A DNA stretch of 64,000 nucleotides, from positions 1 to 64,000 of the forward strand of contig JAQTTZ010000010.1 in assembly GCA_028710485.1 (NCBI GenBank), written 5' to 3'. Below, piece after piece: positions 55,163-63,419 of the stretch (the stretch's first letter is position 1; each line of letters starts with the position of its first letter). A program made the position numbers and the translations under genes. The notes under the pieces are model-generated. The model saw nothing but the letters and a program-made list of their open reading frames with translations, was not told where the DNA came from and did not search any database. Source of the stretch: Bacteriovorax sp. Lineage in GTDB: Bacteria > Bdellovibrionota > Bacteriovoracia > Bacteriovoracales > Bacteriovoracaceae.

Positions 55163-56809
55163 GTGAATATTTCTTCTCGACTAACGGTGAACGCCAAGGC
55201 CACTCCCGATAAAAAGGCAGTGGTTTTCCCCCGTTTTAATAAAAAAACCAAACGCTATGATTATAGCTCTTTAACTTTTAAAGAGCTTGATATTCTCTCA
55301 AACAAATATGCCTTACAACTTCAAAAGCTTGGATTAAAAAAAGGCGACAGGACTCTCCTATTCTTAAAACCAAGTCTCGATTTTTCGGCGATGACCTTTG
55401 CTTTATTTAAGTTAGGAGTTGTTCCCGTCTTTATCGATCCGGGAATGGGAATTTCAAATCTTCTTAAATGTATCAAAGAATCACGGCCCGTAGGTCTGAT
55501 TGCCGAAAAACAAATTCACTTTCTTAAACTTTTTTATCCTGATGTTTTTAAAACGGTAAAGATGAATATCACGAATGGATCATTGACCTGGGGAAAAATG
55601 ATCAGCATTAAAAAGATGAAAAAGGAAAAGGTTCAAAGCTTTAGTCCCGTTGAATTTGACCCCGAAGATACAGCGGCCATTCTTTTTACTTCAGGTGGGA
55701 CAGGCACTCCAAAGGGTGTGGTCTATACTCATAATATTTTCGATCAACAAACAACTATGCTGCAAGATCTTTATAAATTAACTAAGAATGATATTGATAT
55801 GCCCGGTTTTCCTCTTTTTTCTCTTTTTACAATTGCAATGGGTATGACTAGTTGTATCCCGGACATGGATCCTACCAAGCCTGGAAGCTGTGACCCAAAA
55901 AAATTAGTACAAAATATCTACGATCAGTCCCCTACCTTTGTCGCTGGATCTCCCGCAATTTGGGAGAGAGTGGCCGACTACTGTTTGGAGGAAGGATTAG
56001 TTTTACCAACAATAAAATATGTCGTCATGTTTGGAGCACCTGTTTCAGTTAAACTTCATCGCAAATTTAAAACTCTATTGCCCAACGGAACCACTTATAC
56101 ACCTTACGGTGCGACAGAAGCTCTCCCTGTCAGTAATATTTCCGGTGAATTTGTTTTAAAAAATACCGCCCAACTAACTGATGAGGGTCATGGAACTTGT
56201 ATTGGACAAGCGGCCCCCGGTGTAGAAATAAAAATAATTAAAATTACGGATGATGTGATTTCTCGCTTCAATGAAAATTTAGAACTACCACTCAAAGAAG
56301 TTGGCGAGATTATCATTAAAGGCCCCGTTGCCTCCAGAGAGTATTTAAATCTTCCAGATAAAACTCGCGAAGCTAAAATCTACGACGTGAATGATACTTT
56401 TTGGCATCGTATGGGAGATTTAGGATTCATCGACGAGAATGGACTTTTATGGTTTTGCGGACGAAAAGCTCATATGGTAACCACTAAAACTCAAAAACTT
56501 TTTCCTATTCCTTGTGAAGCTATTTTTAATAAGCACCCTGCAGTTAAAAGATCGGCACTCGTGGGCCTTGGAGTTCCCGGTAACCAAATCCCGGCAATCG
56601 TAATTGAGCGCCGTGATGGCCAATACCTATCAGGTAAAGGACGCTCTATTTTTGAAAGTGAGCTTCTTTCTGTAGCGAAAAAATATCCACATACTAAAAA
56701 CATTCAAAAAATATATTTGAGTAAATCTTTTCCCGTAGATGTTAGACATAATATCAAAATCGACCGATTAAAATTAAAAGAAGAAATTGAACATCATGAA
56801 ATCAACTAA
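55163..56809 (+). CDS. oleC: OleC: ATP-dependent beta-lactone synthetase
   Basis: This ANL-superfamily enzyme turns the beta-hydroxy acid into a beta-lactone with ATP. The A3 phosphate loop is ILFTSGGTGTPKGVVYTH near residue 180. Other core motifs are MFGAPVS, TPYGATEALPVS (A5) and RMGDLGFIDENGLLWFCGR (A7). Length 548 is typical for OleC. It starts at GTG 55163 with AAAGGA 9 bases upstream, and overlaps oleD by 14 bp. Confidence 0.95.
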   Translation: MNISSRLTVNAKATPDKKAVVFPRFNKKTKRYDYSSLTFKELDILSNKYALQLQKLGLKKGDRTLLFLKPSLDFSAMTFALFKLGVVPVFIDPGMGISNLLKCIKESRPVGLIAEKQIHFLKLFYPDVFKTVKMNITNGSLTWGKMISIKKMKKEKVQSFSPVEFDPEDTAAILFTSGGTGTPKGVVYTHNIFDQQTTMLQDLYKLTKNDIDMPGFPLFSLFTIAMGMTSCIPDMDPTKPGSCDPKKLVQNIYDQSPTFVAGSPAIWERVADYCLEEGLVLPTIKYVVMFGAPVSVKLHRKFKTLLPNGTTYTPYGATEALPVSNISGEFVLKNTAQLTDEGHGTCIGQAAPGVEIKIIKITDDVISRFNENLELPLKEVGEIIIKGPVASREYLNLPDKTREAKIYDVNDTFWHRMGDLGFIDENGLLWFCGRKAHMVTTKTQKLFPIPCEAIFNKHPAVKRSALVGLGVPGNQIPAIVIERRDGQYLSGKGRSIFESELLSVAKKYPHTKNIQKIYLSKSFPVDVRHNIKIDRLKLKEEIEHHEIN

Positions 56810-57797
56810 AGTTTTAATTACTGGTGCTGGCGGCTTTCTCGGAAGTTATATTGCCCGGGAATTGATTAAAAAAAATTACCAGGTTTTTAGTTTTTCAAGA
56901 TCTGAGTATTCTTTTTTGGGTGAGCTTGGAGTTAGTCAACGTTTGGGTGATTTGAAAAATTATCATGATGTTAAAAATGCCCTAAATGGAATGGATGCTG
57001 TTATTCATACTGCTTCGATGGTTGGTATGTGGGGGCGCTATGAAGATTTTTTTGCCACCAATGTGACGGGGACGGAAAATGTTTTGAGGGCGATGAAAGA
57101 GCTTGGGATTCGCAAGTTAGTTTATACGAGTACACCGAGTGTTGTTTTTGGGAGAGAGAGTTTGTGTGGAGTGGATGAGACGACGCCTTATCCGGAGCAC
57201 TATCTTACTTATTATGCAAAGACTAAGGCCATTGCGGAGAAGATGGTACTGAGGGCAAATCAGGACCTCGATGTGAATGGTTTGTGTGCGGTTGCTTTGC
57301 GACCGCACTTAATCTTTGGACCGGGTGACATGAATCTGGTGCCTCGAGTGATTGAGGCCCAAAAAAAGGGTCGTTTAAAAATCATTGGAGATGGGGAAAA
57401 TTTAGTTGATGTCCTCTATGTGGAAAATGCAGCGGCAGCTCATGTCATGGCCCTTGAAAAATTAGAATTCAATCACCCTATTGCAGGACATGCTTATTTT
57501 TTAGGGCAAGGACCAATCAAATTATGGGATTTTACCAATACGATTTTAACTAAGGCCGGGCATCCGATTGTCACAAAAAAAATGACTCTCAAAAAAGCTT
57601 ATGCCATCGGATTTATGATTGAGTGCTTTTTAAAATTTTTCCGCATCTATAATGTCCATCCACCCATGACAAGATTTGTGGCCTTGCAGTTAGCAAAATC
57701 TCACTATTTTAGTCATCATAATCTTGAAGCGGACTTGGGATATGGCCCGAGTATTTCTATTGAAGAAGGCATAAATAGATTATTCGCATCTAAATAA
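56796..57797 (+). CDS. oleD: OleD: NAD(P)H-dependent beta-keto acid reductase
   Basis: This SDR/3-beta-hydroxysteroid dehydrogenase-like protein reduces the 2-alkyl-3-keto acid made by OleA. Visible are the cofactor motif ITGAGGFLGSYIAREL, TSTPSVVFG and the catalytic YYAKTKAIAE (YxxxK). ATG 56796 lies inside the end of oleC; the track start at 56787 is a TTG. Codon use in the middle (about 57050-57350) is richer in G-ending codons than in its neighbours, which hints at a mosaic origin. Confidence 0.93.
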   Translation: MKSTKVLITGAGGFLGSYIARELIKKNYQVFSFSRSEYSFLGELGVSQRLGDLKNYHDVKNALNGMDAVIHTASMVGMWGRYEDFFATNVTGTENVLRAMKELGIRKLVYTSTPSVVFGRESLCGVDETTPYPEHYLTYYAKTKAIAEKMVLRANQDLDVNGLCAVALRPHLIFGPGDMNLVPRVIEAQKKGRLKIIGDGENLVDVLYVENAAAAHVMALEKLEFNHPIAGHAYFLGQGPIKLWDFTNTILTKAGHPIVTKKMTLKKAYAIGFMIECFLKFFRIYNVHPPMTRFVALQLAKSHYFSHHNLEADLGYGPSISIEEGINRLFASK

Positions 57798-57857
57798 AAA
57801 AATCGTTCGGTTTTATAAGCTTATTGTGAGTGTGATTAAAGGCCTGAAGAAAACCAA

Positions 57858-59954
57858 CTACTGATCAACAACAACAGAAGCTGGAGAGCGAAGGTTTTCA
57901 AGTCGCATATAATGGTCAACTGCTCCTAAACCTTTGAAAGCTCCTTCATGAAAGCTTGTGGTAAAATCATGGCCATCAGGAGTTACCGCATTAAAATTGC
58001 CGTAGAAGAAAACATTCTGAACACCAAAAAGATTATAGTAATGAACCTTGCTGTTTGAATTATTCACAATATTATTGGTTAAGTTTTTCAAAGGCCATAG
58101 TGGAATTTCTACCCAATCGGCCTTGTCTTTAAAAGTCATTTGAGAAAGACATTGTTTTAAGAAGGCCCGAGACTTCGATGCAGAAAAAATATACTTCCTC
58201 GACTTAGACTCACAGGCATTGATGGTATCGGCAGTTATTTTTTCATGTGAGAGGTCTTTGAAATATTCAATATAATCATTTTGCAAAGAACGGCGACAGT
58301 TATCAAAAAGATTTCTAAAATTAAAAAACTTTGATTTTGGGTACTCGTCACATAATCCATTAATATGATCAAAAACATCACCCACGCTCAATGAATTTAA
58401 ATAACGTATTCCTTCAGTGTTGACCTGGTACTGGCCAGTGATAGAAAATGGAGCGATCAAATATTCATTTTGAACCAAATCTACGGCCAATGGATCAATT
58501 CCAGAGTAACGTTCAAGAATAAAGACAGCGCGGTCGCGGTATTTTTTTCCAAAAGTACCTTTGCTTTTTTTCGTTGTGAATTCCGCACTGAAAGTCATAG
58601 AGAGTTTTTGTTCATTGTCTAAAATATTCAAATCCTCATGATTTTCCAGAAGATTTCTTTCACTGTCATATTCGATGGTAACTTTTTTGCTATCACTGGC
58701 CATTTTAGCAGCACTCGCTTCAGAGTTAGTAATGGCATAAATAACGCTCGCAAAAAGTCTAGAAACTATATCTTCAGTGTACTTAACTTTTTCATAATAA
58801 TGTCTGAAGAAAACTTTTACTCGTCCATCGGTTGTGACTTCTATCTGTTGAGTTTTTGAACTTTTACTTCCTCCCAAAAGAAGGAAATTGTATTTGTGTT
58901 CAATTGTTTGGGCAATTTTCTTTTCTTCGGAAATAATATAAGGAGCAAGTATCCTTAAATCCCCTTCGCGGTTTTTAAGAAGTTGTCCAATTTCATCTGC
59001 AACAGGATTTCCTGGAACCATTTCACGTAAATTATTTTGATTAAAATTTAAATATATTTTGTAGCTTGTTGCTAGGTCATAACTAAAATCATAAGAAAGA
59101 AGAGTAAATTTTAGAATTTTTAAAAAGTCGGCCTGTATTCCAACGGAGACACCTGCCATTACCATTTTAGTTTTTTCATAAGACATATGAACATCGTCGC
59201 CAACGCCTGTCTTACTTGGACTTGAAACGACTTCTACTCTTGATAATTTTTCAAACTTGGCCAGCACTCCGGCCATCCCTGATATTCCGGTATAGAGAGG
59301 AACGGAAACCATGCCTCCGGCCTTTACTGAGAGAGAGTCTTCTTTAAAAACCATCTCATTGGTTTGCATATTTGAGATTTTATTAAATTGAAGAGCATTA
59401 AAAGGTAAAAATAATTTTTCGAAATGAGTAGTAAGTCCTTCATTGTAAGAATCGGCGTAATGGACCCAGGTATAAGTTCGTTTAAAAACAATTCCCGCAA
59501 ATGCCGCAAGGTTATTTTGAGTTATATCGATAACTTTTTGGTCTTTAAGATTGCTCATTATTTTTGAAGCATCAATGAAAATGGAGAATGTATCTGTAAC
59601 GATCCAGCGTTTAGCATCAAACAAGTCGGGAGCAAGGTTTCTGTCAGCACTGATTGAAAAATCGACAAAGGGCCTTCTATAAGAGAACCCAATACTATTT
59701 AGACCACCTGTTACTGAAGTTGTACCATTTTGAAGTACTCTCCCCGCTTCTCTTTGTCCGATATGATCATATTCTAAATTCATCTCATCAAGAATCTGTT
59801 GATAGAGATTACTTTTAGTTTCGATTGGATTAACTATATTTAAATAGTTAAACGATGAATTAGAATTAGGAGCGGATTGAGCGTGAACACTTGAAAATAC
59901 TCCGAGAGAACATAGCGTGGCGATTGTGCAAATTTTTCTGAATTTTATTTTCAT
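57858..59954 (-). CDS. Large secreted protein of unknown function
   Basis: I do not recognise this protein of about 698 residues. It has a signal peptide (RKICTIATLCSLGVFSSVHA) and a long mature part with many predicted strands and a Cys-containing C-terminal third (GLCDEYPKSKFFNFRNLFDNCRRSL, TINACESKSRKY, LKQCLSQM). Asn/Ser-rich text follows the signal. It converges with oleD (60 bp between stops). Start: ATG 59954 has AGAGG 11 bases upstream, while ATG 59963 is too close to that site. Confidence 0.6.
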   Translation of the reverse strand: MKIKFRKICTIATLCSLGVFSSVHAQSAPNSNSSFNYLNIVNPIETKSNLYQQILDEMNLEYDHIGQREAGRVLQNGTTSVTGGLNSIGFSYRRPFVDFSISADRNLAPDLFDAKRWIVTDTFSIFIDASKIMSNLKDQKVIDITQNNLAAFAGIVFKRTYTWVHYADSYNEGLTTHFEKLFLPFNALQFNKISNMQTNEMVFKEDSLSVKAGGMVSVPLYTGISGMAGVLAKFEKLSRVEVVSSPSKTGVGDDVHMSYEKTKMVMAGVSVGIQADFLKILKFTLLSYDFSYDLATSYKIYLNFNQNNLREMVPGNPVADEIGQLLKNREGDLRILAPYIISEEKKIAQTIEHKYNFLLLGGSKSSKTQQIEVTTDGRVKVFFRHYYEKVKYTEDIVSRLFASVIYAITNSEASAAKMASDSKKVTIEYDSERNLLENHEDLNILDNEQKLSMTFSAEFTTKKSKGTFGKKYRDRAVFILERYSGIDPLAVDLVQNEYLIAPFSITGQYQVNTEGIRYLNSLSVGDVFDHINGLCDEYPKSKFFNFRNLFDNCRRSLQNDYIEYFKDLSHEKITADTINACESKSRKYIFSASKSRAFLKQCLSQMTFKDKADWVEIPLWPLKNLTNNIVNNSNSKVHYYNLFGVQNVFFYGNFNAVTPDGHDFTTSFHEGAFKGLGAVDHYMRLENLRSPASVVVDQ

Positions 59955-60109
59955 ATTGATCATTGCCTCTGAACGCCATTATGACAGACTCATCGGCAGG
60001 ACAAAGGCAATACTTGACTGTTTTGGTATTAATTACTTAGCTCTAAAAAATTTTAGGTAAAGTGCCATAAATATTCCTCATTGAAACCCAAGCTGTTAGA
60101 ATAGTTATT

Positions 60110-60928
60110 ATGAAAGGGACACGTCTTATAATTTTGATCTTATCGATTCTTCTATTAACAATTAGTAGTGGGCTCTTATTTTATAAGAACCTATTTCTTC
60201 TTGAATCCCCCACCACTGGCGGCAAAGTTGATTTTGAAGAACTTCGCTATACCGATCTGCAGATTAATGCGTCAGCGGCAATGCTGAGAAAAAATTTAAG
60301 TGCCGATTCAACGCTGCTGGAATCGGAAGTCTCGCGCATTAAAGAATTAATGAATATTGTAACTGATGTTAACAAAAGTACTCCGGAACTCAGTAACTCA
60401 ATCACAAAAATCCGTTTGTATTTTGATAAAAAAATAAGAGATTTGGATAATTTTCAAACGGGACTGATCGAATTAAAAAAAGCCGTAGACGCTCTCAATC
60501 CCGCCTATAATGAATTAAATCGAAACAAAATAAAATTCTCGCTAGATAATAGAGATTTTTACCGCGAGTGTGTAGTGGACGCACTTTTCTATATTTCGCT
60601 ATCCAATAAGGATAATGAAGCCCGTCTTAGTGAAGATAAAAAAATTCTTGGCCAAATCCTAAGTTTTGCCAAAGCACCAAATCCTTATATTCAAAAGTTT
60701 AGCGTTTATATCGATATCATTTTAAAGCGAACCAAAGAGATTGACCACTTGACTGAAAATTTTAATAAAGACATTTCAATAAATAATGAATTGATGATTG
60801 TTGGTAAATACTATAAGGAATCTCAAGATGCGAAGGTTCATGATGGAGAAGTTTTTCTTTCCATGATTTTTGGCGCTATCGTCCTGTACTTAATTGCAGT
60901 GGTAGTCATTTTGAGAAAACTTACTTAG
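60110..60928 (+). CDS. Membrane protein with DAHL-like sensor domain, no output domain
   Basis: The 272-residue protein has a transmembrane helix at each end (RLIILILSILLLTISSGLLFY; FLSMIFGAIVLYLIAVVVIL) and a helical extracytoplasmic domain between. The segment DFEELRYTDLQINASAAMLRKNL resembles DAHL domains, which normally sit in front of histidine kinases. Here nothing follows the second helix except three residues (KLT), so it is a stand-alone sensor or partner protein. It overlaps fabI tail to tail by 4 bp. Confidence 0.6.
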   Translation: MKGTRLIILILSILLLTISSGLLFYKNLFLLESPTTGGKVDFEELRYTDLQINASAAMLRKNLSADSTLLESEVSRIKELMNIVTDVNKSTPELSNSITKIRLYFDKKIRDLDNFQTGLIELKKAVDALNPAYNELNRNKIKFSLDNRDFYRECVVDALFYISLSNKDNEARLSEDKKILGQILSFAKAPNPYIQKFSVYIDIILKRTKEIDHLTENFNKDISINNELMIVGKYYKESQDAKVHDGEVFLSMIFGAIVLYLIAVVVILRKLT

Positions 60929-61722
60929 GACTGACGAGAATAGGCCGCAACCACTTTTTCATCAAAATAATTTGCACTCATCCCCGCATCCACCAAGACA
61001 CCACTTGCATTGATCCCACTAGAGCGCTGACTCAAGAGAAAGGCCACGGTATTGGCAACTTCAGATGTCTCGAGGGCCTGTCTTCTCATAGTAAGTTGTT
61101 CAGCATAGAGATAATTTTCAATATAACCCGGAATTCCCGCTGAAGCCGAAGTCTTTAATGGACCCGCGCAAACAGCATTAAAACGAACCGAGCTGATGCT
61201 TGAAAAAGATTTGGCAAGGAATGCAATAGTAGCGTCCAGAGAGGCCTTAATAGGTCCCATATAGCCGTAATTGGTGGCGCGAGTACTGGAGATAGAAATG
61301 GTAACCACTGAAGCATGAGGGTCTAGGATATCTTTAATAGCATTTGAGATGGCGATTAATGAGAAAGTTGAGATAGTAGAAGCTTGAAGATAATCTTGTA
61401 GTTTTGTTTCATGAAATGGTTTCATGCCTTCTGAGTAGTTGGCAAAGGCAATCGAGTGTAAAAAACCGTGTAGCTTTACTCCATCAGTTTTGAGCTGTTC
61501 ACCAAACACTTTAATAGCTGCTTCATTTTCTACGTTTAGCAGATAAATCTTTTTTTCTGGAAAAAGTTTTTCAACTCTCTCTTTAATTTCTGCATTTTGA
61601 ACTGTGAAAATTAAATCGGCCCCGTTTTCTTGTAAGATTTTTGCGGAAAAATAGGCGACAGATTTTTTATTGGCCACACCAGTAATCAAAAACGTTTTAT
61701 TTTCTAAATCAAGAAAGCTCAT
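60925..61722 (-). CDS. fabI: Enoyl-ACP reductase, FabI-like
   Basis: The 265-residue SDR protein resembles FabI, the NADH-dependent last step of fatty acid elongation. It has LITGVANKKSVAYFSAKILQENGA (FabI-type GVANxxSxA motif), HSIAFAN and the catalytic Tyr/Lys segment NYGYMGPIKASLDATIAFLA, followed by NAVCAGPLKTSASAGIPG. GAGGA precedes ATG 61722. It is the last of the fabG-fabZ-fabI run. A housekeeping or a dedicated role cannot be told apart here. Confidence 0.88.
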   Translation of the reverse strand: MSFLDLENKTFLITGVANKKSVAYFSAKILQENGADLIFTVQNAEIKERVEKLFPEKKIYLLNVENEAAIKVFGEQLKTDGVKLHGFLHSIAFANYSEGMKPFHETKLQDYLQASTISTFSLIAISNAIKDILDPHASVVTISISSTRATNYGYMGPIKASLDATIAFLAKSFSSISSVRFNAVCAGPLKTSASAGIPGYIENYLYAEQLTMRRQALETSEVANTVAFLLSQRSSGINASGVLVDAGMSANYFDEKVVAAYSRQS

Positions 61723-61742
61723 TTTTCAAATCCTCATAATTT

Positions 61743-62150
61743 TTAAATACTGGCGACTGCAAACTCGAGAACTAAAACGACTTTGCCATTAACTCTTGTT
61801 GTCCCTTTCATATAACTGGCATTTGAAAGGCTATCAACTAGCTCGACTTCCATTTCTAATGTTTCCCCGGGACGAACCATATTTTTGAATTTAGCATTTT
61901 GGACTCTGGTGACAACTCCTAATCCTCCGCCTGCTTTCTTGGCCATCAACGCCGCTCCCGATTGAAAAAGAGCTTCTTGTAAAAGAACTCCTGGCATGAT
62001 GGGGTTTCCGGGAAAATGACCTTTAAAAAAATCTTCTTCGCCAGTAAGGTGGAGAGATGTAGAGATCTTTTTTTCATCGAGATTAATAATCTTATCGACA
62101 AATAAAAATGGTGCTCGCTGAGGAATGAGATCTTTGATGTCTGGAAACAT
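61743..62150 (-). CDS. fabZ: 3-hydroxyacyl-ACP dehydratase, FabZ-like
   Basis: A hotdog-fold dehydratase of 135 residues. Catalytic His and Glu are in FFKGHFPGNPIMPGVLLQEALFQSGAAL. Opening IKDLIPQRAPFLFVDKI is standard for FabZ. The length is at the low end of the family. It lies 2 bp after fabG. Confidence 0.92.
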   Translation of the reverse strand: MFPDIKDLIPQRAPFLFVDKIINLDEKKISTSLHLTGEEDFFKGHFPGNPIMPGVLLQEALFQSGAALMAKKAGGGLGVVTRVQNAKFKNMVRPGETLEMEVELVDSLSNASYMKGTTRVNGKVVLVLEFAVASI

Positions 62151-62152
62151 TT

Positions 62153-62890
62153 TTATAGGCCCCCTGAAATTTCAAGACTTGCTCCAGTGATATAGCTAGC
62201 TTCTTTACTTGCTAAAAATAAAACTGCAGCTGCCACTTCTTCAACTCGTCCGAAACGTTTCATCGGAACGTCTTTCATATACTCTTTACGTTGATCTTCC
62301 GGAAGATCTGCCAAAAGTTCTGTGTCGATAAATCCAGGACAAATATTATTGACAGTGATACCGCGCTTGGCGACTTCTTTGGAAAGGGACTTCGAAATAG
62401 CAATTTGTCCGGCCTTTGAAGCAGCGTAGTTGGCCTGCCCGGGAAGCCCCAAAGATCCACCAATGGAAGACATATTGACAATGCGACCGTAGCGATTTTT
62501 CATGAACTGCAGGACTGCATGTTTGCTCATTAAAAATGTTCCAGTGAGGTTGGTGCTGATGACATCATTCCACTCGATTAGAGACATCATGGCCGTTAGT
62601 TGGTCTTTTCTGATACCAGAATTATTGATCAGTATTTCTATTTTAGGATGTGCTGCTTCGACTTCAGCAAAAAATTTTATGATGGCGTCTTCATCTCTGA
62701 CATCGCATTTTTTGACGATAAGTTTTTCACCGTACTGAAGACAATCTTCTTTGAATTTCATGGCAGCTGCATCGTTTCCGGCGTAGATAGCAACGACAGT
62801 GGCACCTTCTTTCAAAAAAGCCTCTGCGATTCCTCTGCCAATTCCACGCGTTCCACCTGTAACTATCGCTGTTTGATTTTCAAACTTCAT
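62153..62890 (-). CDS. fabG: 3-oxoacyl-ACP reductase, FabG-like
   Basis: This SDR reductase of 245 residues has the cofactor motif IVTGGTRGIGRGIAEAF, INNSGIRKD, the catalytic Ser of MSSIGGSLGLPG, YAASKAG (Tyr-Lys) and the IDTELLADLP tail loop. It reduces beta-ketoacyl-ACP in elongation. As the first gene of the fabG-fabZ-fabI run it gives, together with a ketosynthase, a full elongation set. AGGA lies upstream of ATG 62890. Confidence 0.92.
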   Translation of the reverse strand: MKFENQTAIVTGGTRGIGRGIAEAFLKEGATVVAIYAGNDAAAMKFKEDCLQYGEKLIVKKCDVRDEDAIIKFFAEVEAAHPKIEILINNSGIRKDQLTAMMSLIEWNDVISTNLTGTFLMSKHAVLQFMKNRYGRIVNMSSIGGSLGLPGQANYAASKAGQIAISKSLSKEVAKRGITVNNICPGFIDTELLADLPEDQRKEYMKDVPMKRFGRVEEVAAAVLFLASKEASYITGASLEISGGL

Positions 62891-63419
62891 TTAATATAAT
62901 CCTGTCTATGGGGTAATCAGACGGAATTCTATAGGGAGAAATGGGGTTTGAGAAGATGGAATTGAGCCGTTGCAATGAGTTTGTTATGTGTCATTCGACT
63001 CCGGCGAGCGATACGTGTCCCTAAGGACACTGTCGATAGCATAATATAATTATTTAGGAATCAAATTGTCGTCTTTTAAAATCAAGCATCCTTTACCTAA
63101 TCGAGTAGTGGTGATTTTAAAGAAGATTTGTGTCAGAATTTAGAAGGTAAAAATTTACTGCAACAGAACTGAAATTAGTGAACCTCGGGAGGGTAATTAA
63201 AGATGTCACAAACTATGAAATTAGCATCGGAAACAAACCCAAAAAAGAGGTTCTGTTGCAATAACTATTTTGCCTTTTAGATTCCACAAATCTTGTTTGA
63301 AATCATTACAATCAATGAGGTAAAGGATGCTTGATTTACTACAAATTTACCAGTGATATACTTAAGAAAATGTCATTTCTTTAAAATATTTATTCGATTT
63401 ATTTCACAAAAGAGAAAAT
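62891..63419. other. Gene-free region of 529 bp
   Basis: This is the only stretch longer than 300 bases without a gene. The first part (to 63078) shows a small hairpin GTGTCC-CTAA-GGACAC at 63015-63030 and nothing else I recognise. The second part is the long inverted repeat listed separately. The last 80 bases should hold the promoter of the HPt-receiver gene, but I see no convincing -35/-10 pair. No coding potential is visible on either strand. Confidence 0.7.
63079..63337. repeat. 259-bp near-palindromic element (MITE-like or structured RNA)
   Basis: The 20-base ends AAATCAAGCATCCTTTACCT (63079-63098) and its exact reverse complement (63318-63337) frame two arms of about 92 bases that stay complementary, with small gaps, down to CAACAGAAC/GTTCTGTTG. 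A loop of about 80 bases lies between. Differences between arms are often G-U compatible on the + strand (for example T opposite G). TA lies directly outside each end (63077-63078; 63337-63338 if the end is taken one base in), as for Tc1/IS630-type insertion. No ORF is inside. Confidence 0.75.

Noticed and set aside
62940-63060. Possible small RNA or gene remnant before the palindrome
   Set aside because: Only a 6-bp hairpin is visible and no coding frame or promoter; too little to call.
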